Shown here piece by piece: positions 31,359-40,859 of a DNA stretch of 57,473 nt. A model generated the notes under the pieces. That model was not told the origin of the DNA, ran no database searches, and was given only the letters and a program-made list of their open reading frames with translations. How positions within the stretch are numbered: the first letter of the stretch is position 1; each line of letters opens with the position of its first letter. The stretch spans positions 481,802 through 539,274 of the forward strand of contig NZ_KQ969506.1 of the NCBI RefSeq assembly GCF_001578875.1, in the 5' to 3' direction. Source of the stretch: Streptococcus sp. DD13 (GTDB taxonomy: Bacteria; Bacillota; Bacilli; Lactobacillales; Streptococcaceae). The position numbers and the translations under genes are program-made.

Positions 31359-31790
31359 CTAGACAGCATGTGAACAGCAAACACAGAAGCGATTTTCGAG
31401 CTGATTTTCCGTCTGACAAACTGTACAGGTTTTCATCGGAAATGGCTGAACTGCCTCCCTAGTCCCTTCAAGTCTGGTCCCACAATTTCCACAAAATCGG
31501 TCACTTGCTTCAGACTGATATCCGCAATTTGGGCATAATAAGGATTGCTCCTCCTCCCATCTTTTTTGGAGGATTTCTTGACTATGGTAAAGCCGATAAT
31601 AAGAATCTAAAATCCCTGCAATTTGCTGAGGAAAGACTCCCATTGGTTGGTTCATTTCTTGTTGATAGACCATCAGCCCCAGCTGATAGATCAGTTGATC
31701 ACGATAGTCCTGCAAGGGTTGTAAGGATTCTTCTAACGCCCTAGAGTCAACTTGTTCTAACTGATGACGAATTTCTTCGAATGAATGCAT
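31359..31790 (-). CDS. Zinc-ribbon protein with N-terminal helical domain
   Basis: A 143-residue protein. Residues 1-80 are predicted mostly helical (QLEQVDSRALEESLQPLQDY, QQIAGILDSYYRLYHSQEIL), followed by two zinc ribbons, CPNCGYQSEASDRFCGNCG and CTVCQTENQLENRFCVCC. No signal peptide or TM. It is the first gene of the three-gene zinc-ribbon operon, with AAGGAGATTAGG before the ATG. Function is not known to me. Confidence 0.8.
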   Translation of the reverse strand: MHSFEEIRHQLEQVDSRALEESLQPLQDYRDQLIYQLGLMVYQQEMNQPMGVFPQQIAGILDSYYRLYHSQEILQKRWEEEQSLLCPNCGYQSEASDRFCGNCGTRLEGTREAVQPFPMKTCTVCQTENQLENRFCVCCSHAV

Positions 31791-31865
31791 CCTAATCTCC
31801 TTCCGTTATTCTATAAATCAGTTTCATTCCGGATCATACCTGATTATAAACCGTCTTTCGTAAAC

Positions 31866-31874
31866 ATTATACCA
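31866..31874 (-). promoter_or_regulatory. Extended -10 promoter of the zinc-ribbon operon
   Basis: TGGTATAAT on the minus strand, about 75 bases before the first ATG. A second TATAAT lies closer (near 31843-31848) without the TGn extension. Confidence 0.5.
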
Positions 31875-31937
31875 TGATTTAGCGAGAGAGACATGTTTGG
31901 ACTGGTTGTTCCATTTCCAAACATTCTACGCGAAAGA

Positions 31938-32000
31938 AGAAAACATCCCTAGGACAACTGCCTAACGCTTATCACATAAGCTAGACTTCCTAGGAATGTT
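31938..32000 (-). terminator. Terminator of topA
   Basis: On the minus strand AACATTCCTAGGA and TCCTAGGGATGTT pair over 13 bp (one T-G pair) around a 33-base loop, followed by TTTTCTTC. It lies about 58 bases past the topA stop. Confidence 0.65.
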
Positions 32001-32057
32001 CTCTTATTTGAAAATGTAACAGAATAAAAACGATTTGCAAACTTTTCCAAGTCCGTT

Positions 32058-34142
32058 TTATTTGGTCTTTTCTTCTTCGTAGTCTCCGTTTGGACATACG
32101 ACCTGTTTGCCACCACCACGTACTTTTTTCTCGACTAAGGCCGCGTGACACTTTGGACAGTCACGTCCGACTGGCTTATCCCAAGACGTAAATTCACACT
32201 CAGGATAGCGATCACATCCGTAAAATAGGCGATTTCGCTTGCTCTTGCGCTCAATGATTTGACCTTTATGACACTCTGGACAGGTCACACCAATCGATTT
32301 AACGATTTGCTTGGTATTTCGACAGTCTGGGAAATTACTACAAGCATAAAATTTCCCAAATCGACCGAGTTTAATCACCATCGGATGACCACAGACATCA
32401 CAGTCAAAACCAGCAGGTTCATCCTTGATCTGAATCTTTTCCATTTCCTCTTCAGCTTTACTCAATTCCACTTTGAAAGGCTGATAAAACTCATCAATGA
32501 CTCGCTGCCATTCTTCTTTCCCGATTTCAACATCATCCAATTTCTGCTCCATTTCTGCCGTAAATGTGACGTTGACAATGTCTGGGAAAAACTCCACGAT
32601 TAATTTATTGACAATCTCACCCAACTCAGTTGGTTCGAACCGTTTGGCAGCTAATTTCACATAGTATCGCTTTTGGATGGTATCAATCGTTGGGGCATAG
32701 GTAGATGGGCGTCCCACACCGTTTTCTTCCAATGTCTTAATGAGGGTCGCTTCTGAATAGCGAGCCGGTGGCTGGGTAAAATGCTGTTCAGGTTGAGTGA
32801 CCGAACGTTGAACAATATCACCTTTTTCCATATCCGGGAGCATTTTATTTTTGTCCGTGTCATTGTATACAATCATATAGCCGTTAAATTTGACTTGACT
32901 TCCATTTGCGGTGAAGACCACACCATTTTGTTCCAAACGGACATTCATCGTATCAAAAATAGCCGCAGTCATTTGACTGGCAACAAAGCGATTCCAAATA
33001 AGAGTATACAGTTTCAGCTGATCCTTATCCAAATATTTGGCAATAGACTCTGGTGTTAAATTCACATTTGATGGACGGATTGCCTCATGAGCATCTTGTG
33101 CGCTGGTCGCGTTTCGGACACGATTTCCGTTTCGAGAATAGTGCTCACCATAAGTTTCTTTAATAAACTGAGCGGCTTGTCCTTGTGCTAACGGACTGAT
33201 CCGTGTAGAGTCTGTCCGCATATAGGTAATTAACCCTTGCACGCCAGAGCCGACATTGATTCCCTCATAGAGTTGTTGCGCCACCATCATGGTCTTACGA
33301 GTTCGGAAGTTGATTTTATTCGCCGCATCCATTTGCATGCTAGATGTGGTATACGGTAGAGGAGAATTACGTTTTCTCTCTTTTCTTTCGACCTGCTCTA
33401 CGGTAAAATCATCACTGGTCAACCGAGCCAATACTTCTTGTACTTGCTCATTGGTTTCCAGCTTCATTTTTTTGCCGTTTAAACCATAAAAATTCGCTTG
33501 GAATTTCTTGTTTCCCTTCTTAAAGGTCCCATCAATCGTCCAATATTCTTCTGGTTTAAAAGCTTTGATTTCATTTTCACGATCGATAATTAACTTTAAG
33601 GCAACAGACTGCACGCGCCCTGCTGACAAGCCTTTTTTGACCTTTTTCCATAAGATTGGAGAGATAGAGTAACCGACAATCCTGTCTAAAACACGACGAG
33701 CTTGTTGGGCATCTACCAAATCTTGGTTAATCGTTCGAGGCTCCTTGAATGCATCCTTAACCGCGTCCTTTGTAATCTCATTAAAAACGACACGATTCTT
33801 TTCAGACTCATCCAAGTTTAAAATATGGGCTAAATGCCAAGCAATCGCCTCTCCTTCCCGGTCCGGGTCACTTGCCAGGTAGACTTGTTTGGCCTTTTTA
33901 GCTTCTTTTTTCAAATCATTGATCAGAGGACCTTTTCCACGAATATTGATATACTGGGGCTGGTAGTCATTGTCAAAATCAATGGACATCGAAGATTTTT
34001 TTAAATCCCGAATATGACCAACAGAGGCCACAACCTTATAACTACGGCCTAGATATTTTTCAATGGTTTTTGCTTTTGCAGGTGACTCTACGATCACAAG
34101 ATTCTTCTTGACAGTTTTCTTTTTCTTGGTAACAGTTGCCAT
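32058..34142 (-). CDS. topA: DNA topoisomerase I
   Basis: TopA (694 residues) relaxes negative supercoils. The Toprim domain is at the N-terminus ([17 protein letters not shown]; acidic DPDREGEA). The active-site tyrosine lies in [13 protein letters not shown], and Cys4 zinc motifs at the C-terminus ([36 protein letters not shown]) bind DNA. GGAAGAG precedes the ATG. It has its own promoter and a leader of about 160 bases. Confidence 0.97.
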   Translation of the reverse strand: MATVTKKKKTVKKNLVIVESPAKAKTIEKYLGRSYKVVASVGHIRDLKKSSMSIDFDNDYQPQYINIRGKGPLINDLKKEAKKAKQVYLASDPDREGEAIAWHLAHILNLDESEKNRVVFNEITKDAVKDAFKEPRTINQDLVDAQQARRVLDRIVGYSISPILWKKVKKGLSAGRVQSVALKLIIDRENEIKAFKPEEYWTIDGTFKKGNKKFQANFYGLNGKKMKLETNEQVQEVLARLTSDDFTVEQVERKERKRNSPLPYTTSSMQMDAANKINFRTRKTMMVAQQLYEGINVGSGVQGLITYMRTDSTRISPLAQGQAAQFIKETYGEHYSRNGNRVRNATSAQDAHEAIRPSNVNLTPESIAKYLDKDQLKLYTLIWNRFVASQMTAAIFDTMNVRLEQNGVVFTANGSQVKFNGYMIVYNDTDKNKMLPDMEKGDIVQRSVTQPEQHFTQPPARYSEATLIKTLEENGVGRPSTYAPTIDTIQKRYYVKLAAKRFEPTELGEIVNKLIVEFFPDIVNVTFTAEMEQKLDDVEIGKEEWQRVIDEFYQPFKVELSKAEEEMEKIQIKDEPAGFDCDVCGHPMVIKLGRFGKFYACSNFPDCRNTKQIVKSIGVTCPECHKGQIIERKSKRNRLFYGCDRYPECEFTSWDKPVGRDCPKCHAALVEKKVRGGGKQVVCPNGDYEEEKTK

Positions 34143-34307
34143 AGCACTCTTCCTTTGGATTGGATTTTCAAAATAGCATCACAAGTTCCTACTTTTCCTA
34201 AGTTGTTCAAATTGTAAAAAGAAAAGGAGGAAATGATTTGTTTTTCCGTATGAAAATCGAAAATAGGAGGCCTCCCCACGGGAACTTTCCTACTCACAAC
34301 ACAAAAA

Positions 34308-34336
34308 AGAATAAACTAAAATTCTAGACCTGTCAA
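34308..34336 (-). promoter_or_regulatory. Promoter of topA
   Basis: A consensus TTGACA (34331-34336) and TATTCT (34308-34313) are 17 bases apart on the minus strand. The leader contains the palindrome GGAGGCCTCC near 34266-34275. Confidence 0.7.
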
Positions 34337-34367
34337 GAAAATATTTTTTCCTATAGGAAAACGAGCT

Positions 34368-35210
34368 TCAAAAAGGATACTCTGAAAGAACGTCTAAGCC
34401 CGACGTGATGCACTTAGCGCCTTCTTTGATCAGGGAATGACAACCAGCTGAATGGCCACTGAGGATATCCCCCGGAATCGCAAAAACTTCTCGCCCTTCC
34501 TCCATCGCTCGTTCACAGGTAATCAAACTTCCAGAGCGGATTCGAGCTTCTGCGACGATAACGCCCATCGATAGACCTGCAATAATCCGATTTCTTGCTG
34601 GAAAATGGAATTTATGAGGACCTTGTCCGGGACCATATTCCGACAGAATCAACCCATGCTTCCCGATGTACTCTTGCAATCGAGCATTTGTTTTGGGATA
34701 GGAAATATCAAGACCTGTACCAATCACTGCAATGGTAGGCGTTTGATTTCGAATGCTAGCATAGTGGGCTGCCGCATCGATCCCTTTGGCCAATCCACTG
34801 ACAATCACAAACTTGCCCTCTAGACCAGCAATGACCTTTTCGACCGACTGAATACCGATCTTCGTTGCATCACGCGCACCGACTACTGCTATCTTAGGAA
34901 GCTTTAATAATTCCTTGTTTCCTTGGTAGAAGAGTAAGACTGGCGGATCATACATTTCCTTTAATTGCTCTGGATAGTCTTCTTCCAATAGAGATATCGT
35001 AGGATATTTCCTAAACTCTTTCTTCAAAGCAAGAAGATCTAAGCTCCGGTAGTTTTCCATAAACAATACGGGTTTTCGACATTCGGACACAACCGCTACA
35101 TCCCTTAAGGACAGAGACTTTTTGTGCATTTTGGCATAGTGGATAACCTTTAAAATCTGATGGTTTTGTAGTCCAGCACGTTGTAATTTGTAAAGTTCAA
35201 AATTATTCAT
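34368..35210 (-). CDS. dprA: DprA, DNA processing protein
   Basis: A 280-residue DprA/Smf protein that binds incoming single-stranded DNA and loads RecA in transformation. The Rossmann-like core shows VVGARDATKIG, VSGLAKGIDAAAHYAS, IAVIGTGLDISYPKTN, FPARNRIIAGLSMGVIVAEA and RSGSLITCERAMEEGREVFA. ATG 35210 (MNNFELYKL) follows GAGAGGAG; an in-frame ATG at 35225 lacks a site. A cin-box lies 21 bases upstream, so it is a likely late competence gene. Confidence 0.96.
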   Translation of the reverse strand: MNNFELYKLQRAGLQNHQILKVIHYAKMHKKSLSLRDVAVVSECRKPVLFMENYRSLDLLALKKEFRKYPTISLLEEDYPEQLKEMYDPPVLLFYQGNKELLKLPKIAVVGARDATKIGIQSVEKVIAGLEGKFVIVSGLAKGIDAAAHYASIRNQTPTIAVIGTGLDISYPKTNARLQEYIGKHGLILSEYGPGQGPHKFHFPARNRIIAGLSMGVIVAEARIRSGSLITCERAMEEGREVFAIPGDILSGHSAGCHSLIKEGAKCITSGLDVLSEYPF

Positions 35211-35230
35211 ATCTACTCCTCTCATTTATT

Positions 35231-35238
35231 TATTCGAA
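35231..35238 (-). promoter_or_regulatory. cin-box (SigX/ComX site) upstream of dprA
   Basis: The minus strand reads TTCGAATA, one mismatch from TACGAATA and fitting TNCGAATA, in place of an ordinary -10, 21 bases before the dprA start. This is the expected position for a ComX-dependent promoter. Confidence 0.7.
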
Positions 35239-35359
35239 AAGGAAATAGAGATAAAGAAGGACTTAAAAATCATTGGATTCGTTCTCAGAGACAAAAAGAA
35301 ATCCCTCCAAATGGAAGAACATCTTTTTTCTAAGATAGGTGAAATATGCGAAAATAGAA

Positions 35360-36130
35360 TCAAGATTTGGCTATCATGGACTTCACAGGCTCAAAAGATT
35401 GTCGATGAATCGGACAAACTCCTTGTTTTTCCAATCCTTGAAGGTGTTCTTTGGTTCCATATCCTGCATTTTTAGTAAAGCCATATCCCGGATATTGCAC
35501 ATCGTACGCTGCCATCATCTGGTCCCGTGTCACTTTGGCCACGATAGAGGCCGCCGCGATGGATAAGGAATTCGCATCTCCTTTAATAATCGACTCTTGT
35601 GGCGTAGGCAAGTCTAGCTTCATTGCATCGATCAGTAGAAAGTCTGGAAGGACTGCTAGTTGGAAGAAAGCCTCTTTCATAGCCAGTTTTGTCGCTTCAT
35701 AGATATTGACCTCATCAATGGTTCGGCTATCCATCACCCCAACCCCCACGGCTATGGCCTGGTCCAACACAGCGTGATAGATAGCAAGGTGCCGACTCTT
35801 GGGAATTTTCTTCGAATCATTCAGTCCTTGAATTTTACAATTTTTGGGCAAAATCACTGCCGCTGCGACCACTGGACCTGCTAAAGGACCACGTCCTACT
35901 TCGTCAATCCCTGCAATACAATTAAAACCCTTTTTATACAAGTCTTTTTCATAAGTAAGCATGGCTTCTAGACGGTCCTCTTCTGCCTTTTCTTTTTGAA
36001 TGGCCTGACGACGCTGTTGGATGGCGCGTTGCACACCAGCGCGAGAATCTGCTTCAAATGCACTCCATTGGGGATCGGACAAACTCTTTAAAAGGGACAG
36101 TTGTTCTTTGATTTCCTTAATGGTCGCCAT
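35360..36130 (-). CDS. rnhB: Ribonuclease HII
   Basis: RNase HII (256 residues) cuts RNA-DNA hybrids and removes misincorporated ribonucleotides. The family core is clear: [20 protein letters not shown] (catalytic D-E), [21 protein letters not shown] and [11 protein letters not shown]. An N-terminal extension of about 70 residues matches the long Firmicute form. Its ATG overlaps the rbgA stop by 14 bases. Confidence 0.96.
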   Translation of the reverse strand: MATIKEIKEQLSLLKSLSDPQWSAFEADSRAGVQRAIQQRRQAIQKEKAEEDRLEAMLTYEKDLYKKGFNCIAGIDEVGRGPLAGPVVAAAVILPKNCKIQGLNDSKKIPKSRHLAIYHAVLDQAIAVGVGVMDSRTIDEVNIYEATKLAMKEAFFQLAVLPDFLLIDAMKLDLPTPQESIIKGDANSLSIAAASIVAKVTRDQMMAAYDVQYPGYGFTKNAGYGTKEHLQGLEKQGVCPIHRQSFEPVKSMIAKS

Positions 36131-36971
36131 CTACATCCACCCCTACCAGATCCAAGGTGTAGCGACCAAGCTTTCCATCACGAACTTCTTTGACAAAAAG
36201 GGAGTAAAAGCGGTCATAATCATCTCGAAATCCTAACTTTTGCGTCATCGTCATGATCATATCTGGAGCTTCTGCCTCTAAATCGATGCCTTTAAAACGC
36301 TCCTTCAAGGGGCCTGGATAGTACTGTTTAAAGTAATTCAGACCAAAAATTGTCACCTCATCCATCGGTAAGAGCTGGTCCTTGATAGCACCTGTTAAGG
36401 CTAATTTTAACCCGACCACCTCATCTTCAAACTTCGGCCAGAGAATCCCTGGTGTGTCCAGAATTTCTAACTCCTTATTGGACTTAAGCCACTGTTGTCC
36501 CTTGGTCACACCAGGTTTGTTCCCAACAACAGCAATTTTCTTTCCAGCCAACCGATTCATCAAAGTAGATTTCCCTGCATTTGGAATTCCAATAATCATG
36601 GTCCGTAAGGTTTCTTTTTGAATCCCACGTTCCCGCAACTTGGTCAGCTTCTCTTTCATCAATTCTTTCGCAGCATCTGTGACCAATTTCACCGTAGACT
36701 GCTCCTTTGAGTTGATGGCAAGGGTTTTAAGACCTTGTTGTTCAAAATAACTGCGCCATTCCTTAGTTCGAGTAGGATCCGCTAAGTCGGCCTTGTTTAG
36801 AATCAATAATTTTGGTTTGTCCCCAACAATTTTTGTCAGCATGGGATTTTGACTAGATAATGGTAAACGTGCATCCACTAGAATCGTCACAAAATCCACA
36901 TGTTTTAGGTTTTCCTGGACTTGACGTCGCGCCTTAGACATGTGTCCTGGAAACCATTGAATAGTAGCCAT
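36117..36971 (-). CDS. rbgA: RbgA/YlqF ribosome biogenesis GTPase
   Basis: A 284-residue circularly permuted GTPase needed for late 50S assembly. The order of motifs is G4-first: [10 protein letters not shown] (residues 57-66), then G1 [12 protein letters not shown] (about 128) and G3 DTPGILWP. The N-terminal [14 protein letters not shown] is diagnostic. Its gene overlaps rnhB by 14 bases and is preceded by AAAGGAGAAAC. Confidence 0.96.
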   Translation of the reverse strand: MATIQWFPGHMSKARRQVQENLKHVDFVTILVDARLPLSSQNPMLTKIVGDKPKLLILNKADLADPTRTKEWRSYFEQQGLKTLAINSKEQSTVKLVTDAAKELMKEKLTKLRERGIQKETLRTMIIGIPNAGKSTLMNRLAGKKIAVVGNKPGVTKGQQWLKSNKELEILDTPGILWPKFEDEVVGLKLALTGAIKDQLLPMDEVTIFGLNYFKQYYPGPLKERFKGIDLEAEAPDMIMTMTQKLGFRDDYDRFYSLFVKEVRDGKLGRYTLDLVGVDVDGDH

Positions 36972-36992
36972 GAATGTTTCTCCTTTGATATG

Positions 36993-37012
36993 ACAGGTCT
37001 TTCAAGACCTGT
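36993..37012. other. Hairpin in the rbgA leader
   Basis: ACAGGTCT-TTCA-AGACCTGT forms a perfect 8-bp stem about 20 bases before rbgA. T-rich sequence follows only on the plus side, so on the minus transcript it is a leader hairpin or operator rather than a terminator. Confidence 0.4.
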
Positions 37013-37043
37013 TTTACTGTTTTTCTGATTGACGAATCAAAAG

Positions 37044-37454
37044 CTAATAACCTTTTTCTGTTCGCTCACGAAAAGGAACAATGGTCTCCCTTTTGATCAG
37101 AGAGACTTCTTCCAATCTGACATCAAATTTGATGTGAAGTTCTCTCTCAGCTCGCATAAAAGCTTCTGACGTATTCCTTAAAAAAGTTATAGAAGTTCTT
37201 TTCTGTTTGCCAGTAATCGGAACACGGTTCCTCTAAATGGTCTGATGTGATCTTCCTATTTGATTTATCGATCATCGATTGACCTTCGTTTTCTTATAAA
37301 AACGATGACAGGACAACGAGAAAAGAAAAGATGAATACTCAGCTATTTTATCATTTTTTCTTCTTCTATGCTTGGCTTTAAAATACACTTTTTCATACAG
37401 GTCAAGAATTGCAAGACATTTTTCATGCAAACCTGTTGCATAACCATTATTCAA
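37044..37454 (-). pseudogene. Decayed small coding frames upstream of rbgA
   Basis: A 60-residue frame (37272-37454, TTG start; HEKCLAILDLYEKVYFKAKH) overlaps by ATGA a 42-residue frame (37147-37275; CSDYWQTEKNFYNFFKEYV). Removing one T from the TTTT run near 37158-37161 continues the latter as VRSFMRAERELHIKFDVRLE and ends at 37044, about 76 residues. The composition is protein-like, but there is no recognised family. These frames and the fragment at 37569-37893 occupy most of the 917-base gap 36972-37888; 37455-37568 shows nothing. Confidence 0.35.
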
Positions 37455-37568
37455 TGGTCAGTAGATAGTGATTAACCTCTGATGAGTTTATCTAGTATCT
37501 AAAAAGTAAGCAAATGTCTCATTTTCTCTCGAACACTATTATGTTAACTCGTCACCGTTTTTAGTGCC

Positions 37569-37893
37569 TTAAGAGAAGCACGAAAGTCCGTCTAGGGATT
37601 TCATGAAAAATTTGTTCATCTTTCGTACTGGGGCACTATCCGTCTGTGAAGCTAACTCTATTTCGTAGATCCCCTGAGGACACACTTCTATTTCTGAAAA
37701 TAAATTTTAAGTCATTAAGGGCAATCATTCTAGACTCACTATCCAACGCTTCAATCTCTTGATACTTATACTCTTTTTTCAGATAGAAGTCTGAGCCAAC
37801 AGATAGGATAGCAAGAGCTGTAAGAAAACTTGGTGAGGACCATTTGCTGAAAGAAGAAAAGCCAGAAATAAATTCTGACCTCTTATTCTTATC
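37569..37893 (-). pseudogene. Decayed gene fragment next to the ATP-cone gene
   Basis: One minus-strand frame, open from 37893 to 37636, reads FSSFSKWSSPSFLTALAILS, then DFYLKKEYKYQEIEALDSES. A second frame then reads EIEVCPQGIYEIELASQTDS and ends at 37569. Removing one base from the T4 run at 37697-37700 joins them into about 107 residues. There is no start codon, so the 5' end is missing or this is a truncated remnant. It begins directly after the stop of the ATP-cone gene. Not recognised. Confidence 0.45.
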
Positions 37894-38227
37894 TTAATTG
37901 TTCAAAGTGCAGGTGGACCGCAATCTTATCAGCATATCCATTTCGTTCCAGATCCCTTTGGAGACGGTAGGAAATATAATGTTCTGCAATCGTGATGTAA
38001 CCAGCATCTAACAAGCGATGTTCCACTTGTGATTGAACCATGGAAATAGTTGGACGCTCTGTCTGTGCTTCTTCCAAATCTAACATCACTTTTTTCGTAA
38101 CCTGTGCCAGGTTTTGACGCCAGGTTTCATCAATTACATAAACCGTTTGAGCAGCCTTCAAAATCGCCTGGTAAATCTTTTCAGGATCGAAGTCCACTAT
38201 TTCACCACTACGTTTGATTACTTGCAT
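37889..38227 (-). CDS. Stand-alone ATP-cone domain protein
   Basis: A 112-residue protein made of little more than an ATP-cone: VIKRSGEIVDFDPEKIYQAI at residues 3-22 is the hallmark beta-hairpin and helix, with IAEHYISYRLQRDLE near the end. ATP-cones normally regulate ribonucleotide reductases and NrdR by sensing dATP/ATP. NrdR's zinc ribbon is absent, so this is not NrdR. It could be a small nucleotide-responsive regulator. AAGGAGG precedes the ATG. The dapA-asd pair lies upstream. Confidence 0.8.
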   Translation of the reverse strand: MQVIKRSGEIVDFDPEKIYQAILKAAQTVYVIDETWRQNLAQVTKKVMLDLEEAQTERPTISMVQSQVEHRLLDAGYITIAEHYISYRLQRDLERNGYADKIAVHLHFEQLR

Positions 38228-38316
38228 ACTTGCACCTCCTTAGCGAATATTCTTACTTTTATTATCTGTTGAAAAAGGCCATTTGTCAAGTTTGAAATCT
38301 CTCTTGAAAGACATTT

Positions 38317-39252
38317 TTAATAATCAGGACGCAAGACGCCGGTAACGGTTTCCTTTGTGGCTTGATAGTCTCCATCTACTACGACTTTGATAATGCGTTT
38401 GGCTTCTTCTTCAGGGGCCGGTACCAAAGGCAAGCGTGTTGGACCTGCTGCAAATCCAAGATAGTTTAAAACAGCTTTCACAGGAGCTGGGCTTGGGTAA
38501 GAGAAGAGGGCATTGACTTTTGGAATAAATTGCCGTTGAATAGCCGCTGCTGCTTTAATATCATTATGCTCAATAGCTTCCAACATGGCATGCATCTCGT
38601 CGCCATTGGTATGAGAAGCAACAGATATCACACCGTCAGCTCCCAAATTCATCGCATGAAAGGCATCTCCATCCTCCCCTGTGTATACTAAGAATTCTTC
38701 TGGCTTGTTTTCAATGAGGTAGGCCATATTCGCCAAGCTAGTACACTCTTTGACACCGATAATATTCGGATGGTCAGCTAGGCGTAACATGGTTTCTGGG
38801 GTCATTTCTACCACGACCCGACCAGGAATATTGTAGATAATAATTGGTAAATCAGAAGCGTCCGCAATGGCTTTAAAATGCTGATACATGCCTTCTTGTG
38901 AGGGTTTGTTATAGTAGGGAACAATGGCTAAACCTGCCGCAAAGCCTCCAAAAGAAGCAACTTCTTTCACAAATTCAATGGAATCACGTGTGTCATTGGT
39001 TCCCACCCCAGCAATCAAAGGAACGCGTCCCGCTACTACCTCTTGCACCGCTGCAAAGAGCTCTAATTCCTCATCATGGGTTAAAGTTGGGCTTTCCGCA
39101 GTGGTACCAGCCAGTAAAATGCCATCGGTATGGTGGGCTAAGAGGTGTTCAATCAAAGCAGGGATTGCATCAAAGTTGATGGCCCCATCTTCATGAAAAG
39201 GCGTGATAAAAGCGGTGATGAGTTTGCAGTCTTTTAAATCGTTATATGACAT
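38317..39252 (-). CDS. dapA: 4-hydroxy-tetrahydrodipicolinate synthase
   Basis: DapA (311 residues) condenses pyruvate with aspartate semialdehyde toward diaminopimelate and lysine. The Schiff-base lysine is in [13 protein letters not shown], with [12 protein letters not shown] and [14 protein letters not shown] as further family motifs. ATG 39252 ([10 protein letters not shown]) has AAAAAGGAGAG before it, so the longer in-frame extension to 39351 is rejected. It follows asd by 85 bases. Confidence 0.96.
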   Translation of the reverse strand: MSYNDLKDCKLITAFITPFHEDGAINFDAIPALIEHLLAHHTDGILLAGTTAESPTLTHDEELELFAAVQEVVAGRVPLIAGVGTNDTRDSIEFVKEVASFGGFAAGLAIVPYYNKPSQEGMYQHFKAIADASDLPIIIYNIPGRVVVEMTPETMLRLADHPNIIGVKECTSLANMAYLIENKPEEFLVYTGEDGDAFHAMNLGADGVISVASHTNGDEMHAMLEAIEHNDIKAAAAIQRQFIPKVNALFSYPSPAPVKAVLNYLGFAAGPTRLPLVPAPEEEAKRIIKVVVDGDYQATKETVTGVLRPDY

Positions 39253-39337
39253 ATCTCTCCTTTTTAGCTTATAGCAAGAGGGAGGAAATTCTCTTTCTCT
39301 CCCTCTTTTCAATCCATAAAATGAGCTTGGCCCTTGC

Positions 39338-40414
39338 TTATTTGAGCTCAAATTTTAGTTCTTCCGTTGCACGAACGAGACCACGTTCATGGAGTGTTTC
39401 AGCAATTTGAACAGAATTCCAAGCTGCCCCTTTAAGCAAGTTGTCTGAAACCACCCACATGTGCAAGCCTTTTTCAGCATCCAAATCTTTGCGAATACGC
39501 CCAACAAAAGTTTCATGTTTTCCAACAGCATTGATAGCTTGTGGGTAGACTTGGTGGGCCACATCATCTTCTAAAACAGCACCAGGGAAGGAAGCAATCG
39601 CTGCTTTGACCTCTTCAACAGGGGCTACTTCTTTTGTTTCAATATAGACAGACTCAGAATGAGAGAAAAGGACTGGAATCCGGACACAGGTCGCTGATAC
39701 AGCGATACGGTCGTCTTCCATGATTTTCTTGGTTTCCTTAGTCATCTTCATTTCTTCATAAGTGTAGTCATTGTCTGTAAAGACGTCAATCTGTGGAAGA
39801 GCATTAAAGGCGATTGGGTAATGTTTTTTATCCCCACCAGATGGCAGAATATCCGCCTGCAGGTCTTTGGGTTCGACCCCTTCATCAATGACCTCTTTAA
39901 TTTCACGAAGGGTTTCGTTGATGGCTGACTGACCTGCACCGGAAACGGCTTGGTAAGTAGAAACGATCACTCGCTCTAGCCCCCACTTTTGACGAATCGG
40001 TTCCAAAGCGACCATCATTTGAATGGTTGAACAGTTCGGACAAGAGATGATTCCATTATGGGCATCCAAGGCATGAGCATTCACTTCTGGCACCACCAAA
40101 GGGACATCGGGGTTTTGTCGGAAATAAGAGGTATTGTCCACCACTACAGCGCCAGCCTTTACAGCATATGGTGCAAATTTTGCTGAGATTGATCCCCCTG
40201 CTGAAAATAGCGCAATGTCGACACCCTCAAAAGCATCAGTTGTCGTTTCTTCCACCGTGATATTTTGACCTTTGTAGGTTAAAACCTTCCCTGCTGAACG
40301 TCCTGATGCCAACAGACGCAAACGATCAATCGGCAGATTAGATTGTTCCAACTCTTGAATCATGCGTGTCCCTACGGCTCCTGTCGCACCTACAACCGCT
40401 ACTGTATACCCCAT
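39338..40414 (-). CDS. asd: Aspartate-semialdehyde dehydrogenase
   Basis: Asd (358 residues) reduces aspartyl-phosphate to aspartate semialdehyde for Lys/Met/Thr synthesis and supplies DapA. NADP-binding [17 protein letters not shown] is at the N-terminus, the active-site cysteine in [13 protein letters not shown] near residue 131, and the His region in [25 protein letters not shown] precedes the ATG. Confidence 0.97.
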   Translation of the reverse strand: MGYTVAVVGATGAVGTRMIQELEQSNLPIDRLRLLASGRSAGKVLTYKGQNITVEETTTDAFEGVDIALFSAGGSISAKFAPYAVKAGAVVVDNTSYFRQNPDVPLVVPEVNAHALDAHNGIISCPNCSTIQMMVALEPIRQKWGLERVIVSTYQAVSGAGQSAINETLREIKEVIDEGVEPKDLQADILPSGGDKKHYPIAFNALPQIDVFTDNDYTYEEMKMTKETKKIMEDDRIAVSATCVRIPVLFSHSESVYIETKEVAPVEEVKAAIASFPGAVLEDDVAHQVYPQAINAVGKHETFVGRIRKDLDAEKGLHMWVVSDNLLKGAAWNSVQIAETLHERGLVRATEELKFELK

Positions 40415-40448
40415 AAAAGTCTCCTCATAAATAAAAATAGATAGTATT

Positions 40449-40457
40449 ATTATACTC
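40449..40457 (-). promoter_or_regulatory. -10 region of the asd-dapA promoter
   Basis: A consensus TATAAT lies about 35 bases before the asd ATG on the minus strand; TTTTCA at 17 bases upstream is a weak -35. Confidence 0.5.
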
Positions 40458-40480
40458 TTTTCAGACTCAGTTGAAAAGCC

Positions 40481-40682
40481 TTATACACATTTTCCATCTG
40501 AAAATATGTTCAGTTGACGGGATAGAAATCGAGAAAAATATCCAGGCACTGACTTAAATCGAGTATCCAGCTTTGCATCCTTAAAATACGATTCCTCAAC
40601 GGGTGATAGAGCCAATGTTTTCCTTTCTTTAGATCGCTCTAACAAGCTTTGGCTTTCCTTTGCGTAAGATAAAAAAAGTCCT
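40481..40682 (-). pseudogene. Decayed coding fragment upstream of asd
   Basis: A minus-strand frame with no start codon reads SYAKESQSLLERSKERKTLA and SPVEESYFKDAKLDTRFKSV, then PGYFSRFLSRQLNIFSDG, ending at TAA 40481-40483. Its amino-acid use is that of a real protein. It could be the C-terminal remnant of a gene whose front is the small frame at 40687-40809, with a terminator-like hairpin now between them. Not recognised. Confidence 0.45.
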
Positions 40683-40702
40683 TAGTTCAAAAACTAAGGA
40701 CT
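40670..40702 (-). terminator. Terminator with stem over a stop codon
   Basis: AGTCCTTAGTT and AACTAAGGACT form a perfect 11-bp stem with a 4-base loop, followed by T7 on the minus strand. The TGA of the 40-residue frame (40687-40689) is inside it. Confidence 0.8.
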
Positions 40703-40809
40703 AGGGGCATCTTCATGTGATGAACTGGTTCACACAGCTCACCAAGGTCCGCTCCTGCGTCTATGACCTCCCATGCTTCAATGGGCAGATAATCTGCCAA
40801 TCGACTCAT
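40687..40809 (-). CDS. Possible 40-residue protein between GNAT gene and asd
   Basis: A 40-codon frame begins MSRLADYLPIEAWEVIDAGA and continues DLGELCEPVHHMKMP. A partial ribosome binding site (AAGAG) precedes its ATG by about 7 bases. It starts 50 bases after the GNAT stop and ends inside a strong terminator. It may be a small protein or the surviving start of a longer gene. No family is recognised. Confidence 0.45.
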   Translation of the reverse strand: MSRLADYLPIEAWEVIDAGADLGELCEPVHHMKMPLVLSF

Positions 40810-40859
40810 CGCACACTCTTACTATATCATAAAAGAGTCGTTCACACAAGGGAAAAATC

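Noticed and set aside
34094..34297. 67-residue frame in the topA leader and start
   Set aside because: It overlaps topA in another frame and lies downstream of the topA promoter; it has no start signal.
37889..38227. Calling the ATP-cone protein nrdR
   Set aside because: NrdR needs an N-terminal Cys4 zinc ribbon; this protein has no cysteine motif.
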